In this document: in pieces, positions 7,356 through 14,703 of the stretch | Layout: the number at the start of each line of letters is the position of its first letter | How positions within the stretch are numbered: position 1 is the first letter of the stretch | Origin: an uncultured Clostridia bacterium | GTDB taxonomy: Bacteria; Bacillota_A; Clostridia; TANB77; CAG-508 | DNA: 15,191 nucleotides | Assembly: GCA_947624715.1 (NCBI GenBank) | Contig: CANQLO010000039.1 | Span: 1 to 15,191 of the forward strand | Direction of reading: 5' to 3' | Position numbers and translations under genes: made by a program | The notes under the pieces: generated by a model | Told to the model about the DNA's origin: nothing | Seen by the model: the letters and a program-made list of their open reading frames with translations, nothing else | Databases searched by the model: none

Positions 7356-7441
7356 ATTTGTATTGTACAATTCACAGCTGGCAAAAAAGAGCATCAAAAT
7401 TAGCAATTTACAGTAATATTTTATAAAATTAATATTTAGTA

Positions 7442-7470
7442 TTGAAAATTTTATTTCTTTTTGATAATAT
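7442..7470 (+). promoter_or_regulatory. Promoter for the alpha/beta hydrolase gene
   Basis: TTGAAA (7442-7447) and TAATAT (7465-7470) are 17 bases apart, about 30 bases before the start codon. The stretch is very AT-rich, so chance matches are possible. Confidence 0.5.
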
Positions 7471-7499
7471 AAAAAAAATAAATTAAGGAGAACAAAATA

Positions 7500-8240
7500 A
7501 TGCAAATTGAAGGTAAAAATAATTATGCAATTCCTATAAAGGAATATAAGCCAAACAAAATTGATAAAGTAATAATTGCGTGTCATGGATTTGGAGGAGA
7601 TAAAGAAAGCTCTGCCATAGAATTATTAGCACAAAAACTTATTAATGAAAATATTTTAGTAATTGCCTTTGATTTTCCAGCACATGGAGAAAGTAGTGCA
7701 AAAGGGGAAGATTATCTGGTAAAAAATTGCATAAATGATTTAATAACTGTTGAGGAATATGTTGCAGAGAAATATCCTCAAAAGCCAATAGGAATCTTTG
7801 CAACCAGCTTTGGTGCATATGTAACATTGTTAAAAATAAATCAATATTCAAACAATTATTTCTCCATTGTACTAAGAGCACCTGCGATATGTATGGATGA
7901 AATATTTGAAAACTCTATAATTAGAGAAGATATAAGTGATTTCAAAAAAAGAGGTTATACAATATTGGGATATGAAAAAGAAATAAGGGTATCTTATAAG
8001 TTTTACGAGGAATTAAAAAATAATAAACTTTTTGAAATATATAATAAAAATGAAGAACTATTAATTATCCAAGGAACAGAAGATAATATGGCTCCAATAG
8101 ATGATTCAATTAGATTTATTAAAGAAAAAAATACAAAAGGTAAAATAGAAAAGATTATTGGTGCTGATCACAGAATGAAAAAAGAGGGAGAATTAGAAAA
8201 AGCAATTAATACAGCAGTAAATTATATAAAAGGAATGTAA
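7500..8240 (+). CDS. Alpha/beta hydrolase (serine aminopeptidase S33-like)
   Basis: The 246-residue soluble protein has a complete alpha/beta-hydrolase set. The oxyanion region is HGFGGDKESS (residues 29-38), followed by AFDFPAHGES. The nucleophile elbow is ATSFGA with Ser103 (A-x-S-x-G form), the acid is Asp195 in QGTEDNM, and the base is His224 in GADHRM. Such enzymes hydrolyse esters or small acyl substrates in the cytoplasm; the substrate cannot be read from sequence. No signal peptide is visible. AAGGAG precedes the ATG by about 8 bases. It returns to the AGA-only, A/T-rich codon use of the ribosomal genes and contains no CGG. The next gene starts 7 bases after its stop, so the two are probably co-transcribed. 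Confidence 0.9.
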   Translation: MQIEGKNNYAIPIKEYKPNKIDKVIIACHGFGGDKESSAIELLAQKLINENILVIAFDFPAHGESSAKGEDYLVKNCINDLITVEEYVAEKYPQKPIGIFATSFGAYVTLLKINQYSNNYFSIVLRAPAICMDEIFENSIIREDISDFKKRGYTILGYEKEIRVSYKFYEELKNNKLFEIYNKNEELLIIQGTEDNMAPIDDSIRFIKEKNTKGKIEKIIGADHRMKKEGELEKAINTAVNYIKGM

Positions 8241-8247
8241 AATTATT

Positions 8248-9271
8248 ATGGGAAAGACAAAAAGTAAACAACAAATTTTTAATGAAATTATTGAAGAAAT
8301 GCCAAACGATTTAAATGAAGTGGAACTATCTGCATTTATAATGTACAAAATGGCTAAAGAAAGAAGTTTTAGCTCAAGATATTATTGGGCTGATAATAAA
8401 GCTAGAGAAAAAATATATGAATCATGTGTGTATAGAAATACCAGAAAAAAAGAAAATAAAAGACAGCTTATTTGTGTTACTGCTACCAAAATGTATAAAG
8501 AAATAGCAGAAAAATTAGGGTTAGATGTATACATTATAGGCGATACTATGTTAACTAAGAATGATTACAGTATCTTCAAACCCGGCGAACACATATCTCC
8601 AGTTCTCAAAACTAAGGATGGAAAATATATTAAAGCTGATATAGAATGGGATTTAGAAAATATACAGACAGGAAGAAGATGGATAAAATTTCGGAACTAT
8701 AGATAAAGGTCAGGATTGTCTTACAAAATTATCAGAACAAGATCTTGATGATGTAATGAAAAAAATAGGTTATATAAATAGTAAAGATGATTATCTAGAA
8801 AATGCTTTTGAAAGATTAAATTTAGACTCACCAACATTGTCATTAGAGGACAAGTTAAATATATTATTCTCAGATAGAGAAATAACTGAACATGCTTCAA
8901 AGTTAAAGAGTGGTATAGACATTTTTAGATTTTATAGAAGAGCCATAAAAGAATATATCACTAATGATGGAAAAATTACTTTATATGGTGGATATTCACA
9001 AAAGAATATGCAAAATGGTAAAAAATACACTGTATTAGTAAATTTAAAGGATGAGAATAATGATAAATTTTGGATATGGTCAAATAGAAAACATCAGATG
9101 AAAAATTTATCTAATGTATTTGTAAAAAAATTTATAGATTATGGTTTAGTTAAAATTGTACCAGGTAAAAAAGATGTAGAAAAATGTAATAATATGTTGG
9201 AGAGAATTAGAAATATAAAAATAGAAGGACCAAACTGTCAATGTCAAGTAGATGAATTTTTGTGCAGATAG
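8248..9271 (+). CDS. Transglutaminase-like (papain-fold) protein, frame broken at CGG 8692
   Basis: Read with one base skipped at 8692, this is a single 340-residue protein. The first part holds a transglutaminase-like triad: Cys76 in QLICVTATKMY, His115 in GEHISPV and Asp131 in KYIKADIEWDLENIQ. Read straight, the frame ends RRWIKFRNYR and stops at 8706. Skipping the C gives WIKF then GTIDKGQDCLTKLSEQDLDD, which runs directly into the downstream frame at 8756 (MKKIGYINSKDDYLENAF) with no stop. The downstream half ends in CQCQVDEFLCR. The ATG at 8756 has no clear ribosome site, which argues against a separate gene. Function is unknown: it could be a protease, transglutaminase or inactive relative. 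I treat it as one gene with a frame disruption or +1 shift, not two genes. Confidence 0.7.
8692..8694 (+). other. CGG frame-shift site 1 (TTT CGG A)
   Basis: In-frame CGG after TTT. Dropping the C gives GGA (Gly149) and joins residues 1-148 to the rest of the transglutaminase-like protein. Here alone, a P-site slip from TTT to TTC would keep good pairing. Confidence 0.75.
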
Positions 9272-9340
9272 GGAAAAGAAAATTAGATTTAATAAAACAA
9301 ATAATGTATCACAATTTAAAAATATATCATACATTATAAT

Positions 9341-10048
9341 ATGAAAACTTTAAAAAATGGCTCTACCGGCCCTATGGTAGAATTTTTACAAAATCTATTA
9401 CAAAAACTAGGATTTTACAATGGAAAGATTGATGGTATTTATGGAAAAAATACCTACAATTCAGTGTTATATTTTCAAAGAAGTTTTGGATTAACAGCAG
9501 ATGGTATAGTTGGAACTAATACATGGAATGCACTAAGTCCATACATAAATGGAGCATTAAACTTTATTGTTCCAACTAATATAAGTTACAGTTCAAGTAT
9601 ACTAAATATAAATTTAGGTTCTTTAAAATTACTTTATCCATTTATTGAGATAGGAACTATAGGAAAAAGTATACTAGGAAAAGATATACCTTATGTAAAA
9701 ATAGGGAAAGGGGATAAAAAAGTTTTTTATTCTGCATCATACCATGCTAATGAATGGATAACATCAGTGGTGTTAATGAAATTCCTATCAGATTATTGTT
9801 ATACTTATAAAAATAATTTAAATATATATGGCGTATCTGCTAATTTATTATATGAAAATACAACAATATATATTGTACCAATGGTAAATCCAGATGGGGT
9901 AGATTTGGTTACAGGAGAAATTATTCCTAATTCTGAAGTGTTTAATTTTGCAAAAGGAATAGCTAATAACTTTCCACAAATACCATTTACTTCTGGATGG
10001 AAAGCAAATATTAGAGGTGAAAGTTTTAATAACTTCCACCTCTATTGA
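9341..10048 (+). pseudogene. Peptidoglycan-binding / M14 carboxypeptidase, 3'-truncated
   Basis: Residues 1-68 form a peptidoglycan-binding domain ([20 protein letters not shown], then [14 protein letters not shown]). From about residue 98 an M14 zinc carboxypeptidase domain starts, of the type that trims gamma-D-Glu-mDAP peptides. It has the zinc pair His135/Glu138 (YHANEW) and [14 protein letters not shown]. The family continues after WKANIRG with VDLN and roughly 150-200 further residues carrying the third zinc ligand and catalytic Glu. Here the match stops at residue 226 and the frame ends nine residues later at an inverted repeat (10013-10043). The product should therefore be inactive as a peptidase. 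There is no ribosome site before the ATG; TATAAT abuts it (9335-9340). No CGG is involved, unlike the other broken genes here. Confidence 0.75.
10013..10043. repeat. Inverted repeat at the truncation point of the M14 gene
   Basis: AGAGGTGAAAGTT (10013-10025) and AACTTCCACCTCT (10031-10043) are inverted copies with one mismatch around TTAAT. It lies exactly where M14 similarity ends and between convergent genes. There is no good T run, so terminator function is doubtful. It could mark a rearrangement or insertion junction. Confidence 0.7.
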
Positions 10049-10089
10049 CAAAATCTTTCTTTTTATTATATAAAACAGTTGTGTATTGG

Positions 10090-10477
10090 TCAATCAGATT
10101 TTACAATTTTATTGATTTCTTCTGTTAAGTTTTTATTATAAACATACTTTCCATCTATTTTTTCATAAACTTCGCCGAACATTTACATTATGAGGTAAAT
10201 CTATTTCAGATATAAAGCATAATCCGCCATCACCATGTTCTGATATACATACGGAATTTTCATCAGCAATCCAAGCTAAATCATTACCTTTTCTACTTTT
10301 ATTGTCTAAAAAAATTTTCCTTTTTTCGAATAAATTATATTCTTCTAAATCGTTATTTTCATTTTTCATATTTTCTTCTCTTTTCATTATTTTTTCTAAT
10401 GAATTTTTTAATTCTCCTATAAATTTTTCTACAAAATTATTATTGTTTTTTCTGTCTTCAAATAAATTTAAATCCAA
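10090..10477 (-). CDS. Small unknown protein coupled to the endonuclease gene, frame broken at CGG 10177
   Basis: Read with one skipped base, this is a 128-residue protein. It has a charged N-terminal half predicted helical (KKN-rich, FVEKFIGELKNSLEKIMKRE) and a C-terminal half DLAWIADENSVCISEHGDGG, then LCFISEIDLPHNVNV, GEVYEKIDGKYVYN and KNLTEEINKIVKSD. Read straight it ends VNVRRSL at 10163. I do not recognise a family. The start is TTG at 10477, supported by GGAGG at 10487-10491 (9-base gap). That ribosome site overlaps the TAG stop of the endonuclease gene, so the pair is probably translationally coupled. A role as partner or immunity protein of the nuclease is possible, but only from position. 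Confidence 0.6.
10175..10177 (-). other. CGG frame-shift site 2 (GTT CGG C)
   Basis: In-frame CGG after GTT. Skipping the C gives GGC (Gly) and extends the small protein by about 30 sensible residues (EVYEKIDGKYVYNKN) instead of stopping after VRRSL. Confidence 0.65.
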
Positions 10478-10490
10478 TAATTTTTTCCTC

Positions 10491-11221
10491 CTAATTTTTT
10501 AATTTACTTTCTCCAGTTGCATAATCAATAACAATTCCATCTTGCACATTATATACATATACATTAAACTGTAATTTTCCATTATCTTCAATAGAATATG
10601 CTTCTATATTTACACCGATTTGCAAGTTCATTGTTATCATCAAAATATGGTGTCACTCTATATAAAACATGATTACTTTGATTTTGTTTTAAATAGTTAT
10701 AAACTTTATCTTCAAATTTTTTCATACCATTCACATTAAAACTTTGCGTTCCAGTCATTAAATTTCTTCTATCTACATCTAAACCTCCAAGTTTCCATGC
10801 AATTATGTGACATCTATGATAAAGGTAGCCACCTGGAACAATATTAGTTTCATATTTTTTCTGTTTAAAACCAGTTGGATTAATAGAACTATAATCATCT
10901 TTCTCTTCATCTTCATTTGCTTTGTTCCAACAAGTTTTAATCATTGCCATTCCGTACTTTTTCATCTTTTAAATTTGAATAATAATCTTCTTCAATATTC
11001 AAATCTTCTAATGAAAATTCAGGAATATCATTATTTATTAAAACATAAATTTCTCCACTATAATCAGGAATATTATCTATTTCATAAGAAATTTTATTAT
11101 TTTCTATTTTGTTTACAACATTTTCATTTTTACTACTTTCGTTAATTCCTATAAACATTACTATAAGAATTACAATCGCCAAAATTACTATTCCAATTTT
11201 TTCTAATTTATTTTTATTCAT
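10491..11221 (-). CDS. Membrane-anchored DNA/RNA non-specific endonuclease, frame broken at two CGG codons
   Basis: Read with a base skipped at 10954 and again at 10617, this is one 242-residue protein matching the DNA-entry/non-specific nuclease family throughout. Residues 9-26 are a hydrophobic signal anchor. IPDYSGEIYVLINNDIPEFS (51-70) is the typical N-terminal motif. GGYLYHRCHIIAWKLGG holds the catalytic His138, NLMTGTQSFNVNGM follows, then NHVLYRVTPYF and the end GVNIEAYSIEDNG to YNVQDGIVIDYATGESK. Read straight, it falls into three pieces: the first ends KVRNGND, the second ends ANRCKYRSIFY, and the third has no start. Glycines restored at 90 and 202 fall at positions where relatives have Gly (GRCG-A and SGV-MEA). 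It is the first gene of a minus-strand operon with the small gene after it. Confidence 0.8.
10615..10617 (-). other. CGG frame-shift site 4 (AAT CGG T)
   Basis: In-frame CGG after AAT. Skipping the C gives GGT (Gly202) and the conserved endonuclease C-terminus GVNIEAYSIEDNG. Confidence 0.8.
10952..10954 (-). other. CGG frame-shift site 3 (GTA CGG A)
   Basis: In-frame CGG after GTA. Skipping the C gives GGA (Gly90) and joins the N-terminal signal-anchor part to the catalytic part (GMAMIKT). Confidence 0.8.
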
Positions 11222-11241
11222 TTATTTTTTCACCCTTATAT

Positions 11242-11270
11242 TTAATATCATAAAATGAGGAGTTTTTCAA
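11242..11270 (-). promoter_or_regulatory. Promoter for the endonuclease operon
   Basis: On the minus strand, TTGAAA (11270-11265) and TATTAA (11247-11242) are 17 bases apart, about 20 bases ahead of the ATG at 11221. Confidence 0.45.
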
Positions 11271-11571
11271 GAATTTAAACATAATAGAATTATAAAAAAG
11301 ACTATAAATAAAATTAAAATATAAATAATTAAAAATAAGCTTTTAAATTATGTAGGCTGTAACTTTTATATCACATTTTTATGAGAATTTCAATTACTAT
11401 TCATTAAAAAATGTAATTTTTTAGTAAATCAAAAAACAAGATGCTATAAAACACCTTGCTCCTGTAAATATTTTTATTTTAATTATAAAATTTAATATAT
11501 GGAAGTTAGCCAATTCCACAAGTGTGTATAAAAAAATACCAACTAATTTGTAAAGACTTATAACTACTTAA
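11271..11571. other. AT-rich gene-free stretch between endonuclease and recombinase
   Basis: No credible gene is seen on either strand. Apart from the minus-strand terminator at 11431-11458 it holds only A/T-rich sequence. Confidence 0.6.
11431..11458 (-). terminator. Intrinsic terminator downstream of the recombinase gene
   Basis: On the minus strand CAAGGTG (11458-11452) pairs with CATCTTG (11443-11437), including a G-U pair, and is followed by TTTTTT. Confidence 0.6.
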
Positions 11572-13287
11572 TTATACGACTTTGCGTTTTTGATTGTTTT
11601 CATTTATTATTTCTTCAATTTTGATAAATTCATCTAAGTTTTCATTAATAGAATTTAATTTTGAAAAGTTAAAATGTATGTATACATTTTTATCTTTATC
11701 AATTTCTATTTTATTGATTAAACGATATAAATACATTTTATCAATTTGCTCTAAATTCAAAAAATTTCTTATTAATACATCTAATTCTTTTTCTTCTTTT
11801 GTTTTATTTTTTAAATTGACTTTTTCTTCTGTTTGGATTAATTTTTGTTGTAATTCTTCCTTTTGTTTCATTAAATTTGTTCTTTCAAAGATGAATTTTT
11901 GTGAATATCTTATATAGTCTTCCTCTAAAAGAACATTTTTTAATTTATCCATATACATCTTATCTAAATTATTGTTTATCTCATAAATTGCTATATCTAT
12001 TTGTTCGATTTTTCTTTTAAATCTTTCTTTTATATCAAGAATTTTGTTCTGATACTTTTCATAAATTGAATAAAAAACTTCTTTATCAGCATAGATTTGG
12101 GCAATCTTTTTTACTATATAAAGAATATGTTTTTCGAACTTTTCGTAATTAATATTTAGTGGGTAACACCCTCTTGATTTATGACCTGCGCAAGTTATAT
12201 ATGGATGTGATGTGCTATTTTTCCTTGAATTTTTTTTAAGCACAATTTGCAATTTTCTTTTGCAATGATAACAATAAAGCAGACCTCTTAATAAGTAGTC
12301 GTATTTAAGCTTTGTATTTGATCCTCTCTTTTCTAAAATGCTATTTACTTTTTCGAATACATCTTTATCTATGATTGGTTCATGTGTATTATTTACTCGT
12401 ATTTGATTTTCCTTTTCAACATTTCTAATTTTCTTTACCTTATATGATACAACTGTCTTTTTATTTTGTACGGTATTTCCAATATATACCTCATTTTTAA
12501 GCATATTGCATAGAGTTACTTCATTCCAGTTATAAAAAAACGACCCACCATCACGGCTGAAACTGTGGGTGGGTTCTCCGGAACCCTTGTACCACTCCAG
12601 TTTTTCTATAGCCTGTTGGAGATAGATAATTATTCTTATTTAAATAATTTACTATTTCAACTGCACCATGACCATTCGCATACATATCAAAAATCTTTCT
12701 TACAACATCAGATACATTTTCATCAATAACTAGCTTATTTTTAATACTAGGATGTCTTTTATAACCGATATGCAGGTATACTACACAAATATTCACCTTG
12801 CTTTTGTTTTTCTTTATAAACGCTTCTAATTTTCTTTGAAATATCTTTTGCATACATATCATTCATAATTGCTTTAAAAGGTGTTATATCGTTATTTGTA
12901 CTATCAATATAAGTGTCTATTCCATCTGTTATTGCAACATATCTAATATTCTTTTCTGGAAAATAATTTTCTATGTACTCTCCAGTTTTTATATAGTCCC
13001 TACCAAGTCTAGATAAGTCTTTAGTAATAACCATATTAATACTTTTATTTTCAATATCTTGTAATAACTCATTAAACCCAGGCCTATTAAAAGTTGTACC
13101 TGACACACCATCATCAATGTATTCTTTGATAAGTGTTAAACTGTTTTCCTTTATATATCTTTGCAAAATTTTTCTTTGATTACCGATACTTTCGCTTTCT
13201 TGTTTGTCGCCATCTTCTCTAGATAGTCTGATATACATTCCGTACTTTGAAGTTTTGACTTTTTATTTCTTGCTTATCTTTATTCAC
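11572..13287 (-). CDS. Large serine recombinase (TndX/TnpX-like), frame broken at three CGG codons
   Basis: With one base skipped at each of three CGG codons (13242, 12767, 12580), this is a continuous 570-residue recombinase. It would catalyse integration or excision of a mobile element. The catalytic domain shows MYIRLSREDGDKQESESI (Ser22), DGVSGTTFNRPGF and DLSRLGRDYIKTGEYIE. The recombinase domain has AYGYKRHPSIKNKLVIDE, then VRKIFDMYANGHGAVEIVNY, WNEVTLCNMLKNEVYIGN and a zinc ribbon (CYHC, then ITC and GC). A coiled-coil segment follows (IEQIDIAIYEINNNLDKMY) and the tail is basic. The start is GTG 13287 with AAGGAG 12 bases upstream; it adds NKDKQEIKSQNFKV before GMYIRLS. Read straight, the gene is in four pieces. 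An inserted palindrome (12541-12587) lies inside it. Confidence 0.8.
12541..12587. repeat. Inserted double-hairpin palindrome inside the recombinase gene
   Basis: CCCACC-AT-CAC pairs with GTG-GGTGGG (about 12544-12573) and GGGTTC (12571-12576) with GAACCC (12581-12586) around TCCG. It is much more G/C-rich than its surroundings. It adds about 10-15 residues (GEPTHSFSRDGGSFF) between TGYRKTGVVQ and YNWNEV, where relatives are normally short. It looks like a small mobile palindrome, perhaps derived from an IS200/IS605 end, but I see no transposase here. Confidence 0.6.
12578..12580 (-). other. CGG frame-shift site 6 (TTC CGG A)
   Basis: In-frame CGG after TTC, in the loop of the inserted palindrome. 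Skipping the C restores the frame to YNWNEVTLCNML. This is weaker evidence than the other sites because the insert itself could have shifted the frame. Confidence 0.55.
12765..12767 (-). other. CGG frame-shift site 5 (TAT CGG T)
   Basis: In-frame CGG after TAT. Skipping the C gives GGT (Gly174) in the conserved recombinase motif AYGYK; read straight the frame stops one codon after Arg (AYRL). Confidence 0.85.
13240..13242 (-). other. CGG frame-shift site 7 (GTA CGG A)
   Basis: In-frame CGG after GTA. Skipping the C gives GGA (Gly16) and links the GTG-initiated N-terminus (KSQNFKV) to GMYIRLSRED. The ATG at 13238 alone has no ribosome site at normal distance. Confidence 0.75.
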
Positions 13288-13603
13288 TATTTATATCAAC
13301 TCCTTTTCAATAATTTTATCTAATACAGATTATTAAAGAAAATGGCTTGTTATGACACTTAAATTTAAGTGTATTTGGAAATAGTGCTTTTAAGGGTTAT
13401 ATATAAATTCATTTAATGTAAAAAAGCGAAGATGTTTTCAAATATACTTTTACCCTTCTATATAATAATGTCTTGAAAATATTAAAAATGGGTAATTTTT
13501 TAAATAATTTGAAAAAAATTTTCCCTCTCTACTAGGTAAATGCCATCTAAACATAAAAAATGGGTAATTAAAAAAAATCTTTTTAAAATTTGCATAAAAA
13601 AAT
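13288..13603. other. Recombinase upstream region with palindrome and direct repeat
   Basis: No gene is seen. The stretch contains the palindrome at 13355-13372 and a 14-base direct repeat, AAAAATGGGTAATT, at 13484-13497 and 13556-13569 (72 bases apart). No convincing promoter hexamers were found for the recombinase. Confidence 0.6.
13355..13372. promoter_or_regulatory. Perfect 18-bp palindrome upstream of the recombinase
   Basis: ACACTTAAATTTAAGTGT reads the same on both strands with no loop. It lies 68 bases upstream of the GTG start, which fits an operator for a dimeric repressor or a recombinase binding site. Confidence 0.5.
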
Positions 13604-13637
13604 AACACCTAATAATGTTTTCACACTATTAGGTGTT
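13604..13637 (-). terminator. Intrinsic terminator downstream of the Abi_2 gene
   Basis: AACACCTAATA (13604-13614) and TATTAGGTGTT (13627-13637) pair perfectly over 11 bases. On the minus strand a T run follows (complement of 13594-13602). Confidence 0.8.
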
Positions 13638-13691
13638 AAAATAACAAAATTTGATAATATTGCTTTATAGTTTTTATATAAAAAGAAAAAT

Positions 13692-13704
13692 AGAGCCACG
13701 CTCT
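13692..13704 (-). terminator. Short hairpin with T-rich tail after the Abi_2 gene
   Basis: AGAGC and GCTCT pair around three bases. On the minus strand it is followed by ATTTTTCTTTTT. It may act in tandem with the stronger terminator at 13604-13637. Confidence 0.5.
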
Positions 13705-13751
13705 AAGAACATAGCTCCGCAAAAGGCATTTCTTTTTCTCTATAATATATA

Positions 13752-14582
13752 TTATATGCTATTAGTGTACCAATTGTCAATAATTTTATTCAAGAATTTT
13801 AAATTACTTTGTACTAACTCATTTGTATTATAATAATCAATATGACGTTCTATTCTGTTCTTTAGTTCTTGTAATATTTCTATTTGATGCTTAAAAATAC
13901 CTTCGCTTGTTGTAATGTTCTTGTTTAAATATAATAAAGTTATTAATTGTTTCATTCTTGTATTTGATAATTTATTGTCTCTTACTTTTTTAGAAATACC
14001 TATTTTAGCCACTTCATTAAGAACCCTATAATTTGCAGGATATTTTGATGTATAAGCTTTTAAATCGTTTATTATACAATATGGAATAATTTCTACAAAC
14101 ACCCAAATAGGATATTCCCCATCGTACTTTATCACTAAGTCACCACAGTAAGTTCCTGTTCTATTTTTATTTAATTCATTTTGAAAATAATCATATTCAT
14201 TATTAGTTTTTAAATTTTGTATGTATTCTTCAACTATAGTATAACCATCTTTACTATCATTTTCTATTTTAGATAATAATTTAACTTTAGCATAATGCTC
14301 TAGATCTAAAACTATACTTAGCATTGTTTTTCTAATTCTCATATCTATAATAGATAAATCTGTTAACATTTTAAAATCTAAATTTATGTATTTTCCTGAA
14401 TTTTCTCCATTTTCATATTTAGGAAAATTTTTTCTATATGAAACTAATTTAAAATAATTATTATTCTCTTTCAAGTACTTTTGCGCATCTTCTATAGAAG
14501 TTAAGTCAAATTTAACTCCTTTTTCTTTTAAATGTTCTATTAATTCTTCTGCATTTAACATTGGTTTTAGTTCTTTATACAT
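13752..14582 (-). CDS. Abi_2 family abortive-infection-like protein
   Basis: The 276-residue protein matches the AbiD/AbiF (Abi_2) family, whose members have been linked to abortive phage defence. Typical features are an N-terminal LNAEELIEHLKEKGVKF segment, AQKYLKENNNYFKLVSYRKN, then DLSIIDMRIRKTMLSIVLDL followed by EHYAKVKLL, and a helical C-terminus. The usual HEPN-like R-N-x-x-A-H motif is not obvious: the matching area reads VRDNKLSNTRMKQLITL, so nuclease activity is uncertain. AAGGAG lies ahead of the ATG. It is probably transcribed after the XRE gene 121 bases upstream, in a gap that holds an inverted repeat. The frame is intact and has no CGG. Confidence 0.8.
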   Translation of the reverse strand: MYKELKPMLNAEELIEHLKEKGVKFDLTSIEDAQKYLKENNNYFKLVSYRKNFPKYENGENSGKYINLDFKMLTDLSIIDMRIRKTMLSIVLDLEHYAKVKLLSKIENDSKDGYTIVEEYIQNLKTNNEYDYFQNELNKNRTGTYCGDLVIKYDGEYPIWVFVEIIPYCIINDLKAYTSKYPANYRVLNEVAKIGISKKVRDNKLSNTRMKQLITLLYLNKNITTSEGIFKHQIEILQELKNRIERHIDYYNTNELVQSNLKFLNKIIDNWYTNSI

Positions 14583-14646
14583 TGCTTCTCCTTTTTTTGT
14601 AATTAATTGATATGATTATTATAAACTCTTTTTCATCATAAGTCTA

Positions 14647-14671
14647 TATAATATTTGACGAAAATATTATA
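14647..14671. promoter_or_regulatory. Inverted repeat between XRE regulator and Abi_2 genes
   Basis: TATAATATTT and AAATATTATA form a perfect 10-bp inverted repeat around GACGA. Its position upstream of Abi_2 and just after the XRE gene makes it a candidate XRE operator; AT-richness lowers confidence. Confidence 0.4.
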
Positions 14672-14703
14672 ATATATTTAACATTTTGAGTCATTTTGTA
14701 TCA

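Noticed and set aside
8692..8694. Classic P-site slippage (TTT to TTC) as the common mechanism
   Set aside because: It suits only site 1. At the other sites (GTA, AAT, TAT, GTT, TTC before CGG) the slipped pairing would be poor, so a shared slippery codon cannot explain the set.
11594..11917. Plus-strand frame opposite the recombinase 3' end
   Set aside because: Phe/Ser/Leu-rich shadow of the Lys/Glu-rich coiled coil on the other strand.
8692..13242. Reassignment of CGG to another amino acid (e.g. Gln or Trp)
   Set aside because: Reassignment keeps the frame; here the frame itself changes by +1 after each CGG.
8248..13287. Simple explanation that the broken genes are ordinary pseudogenes or homopolymer sequencing errors
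   Set aside because: The breaks are not at A/T homopolymers, no other stops or indels appear in the same genes, and all share one form (C before GG). I keep it as the null hypothesis to test with reads rather than as the preferred reading.
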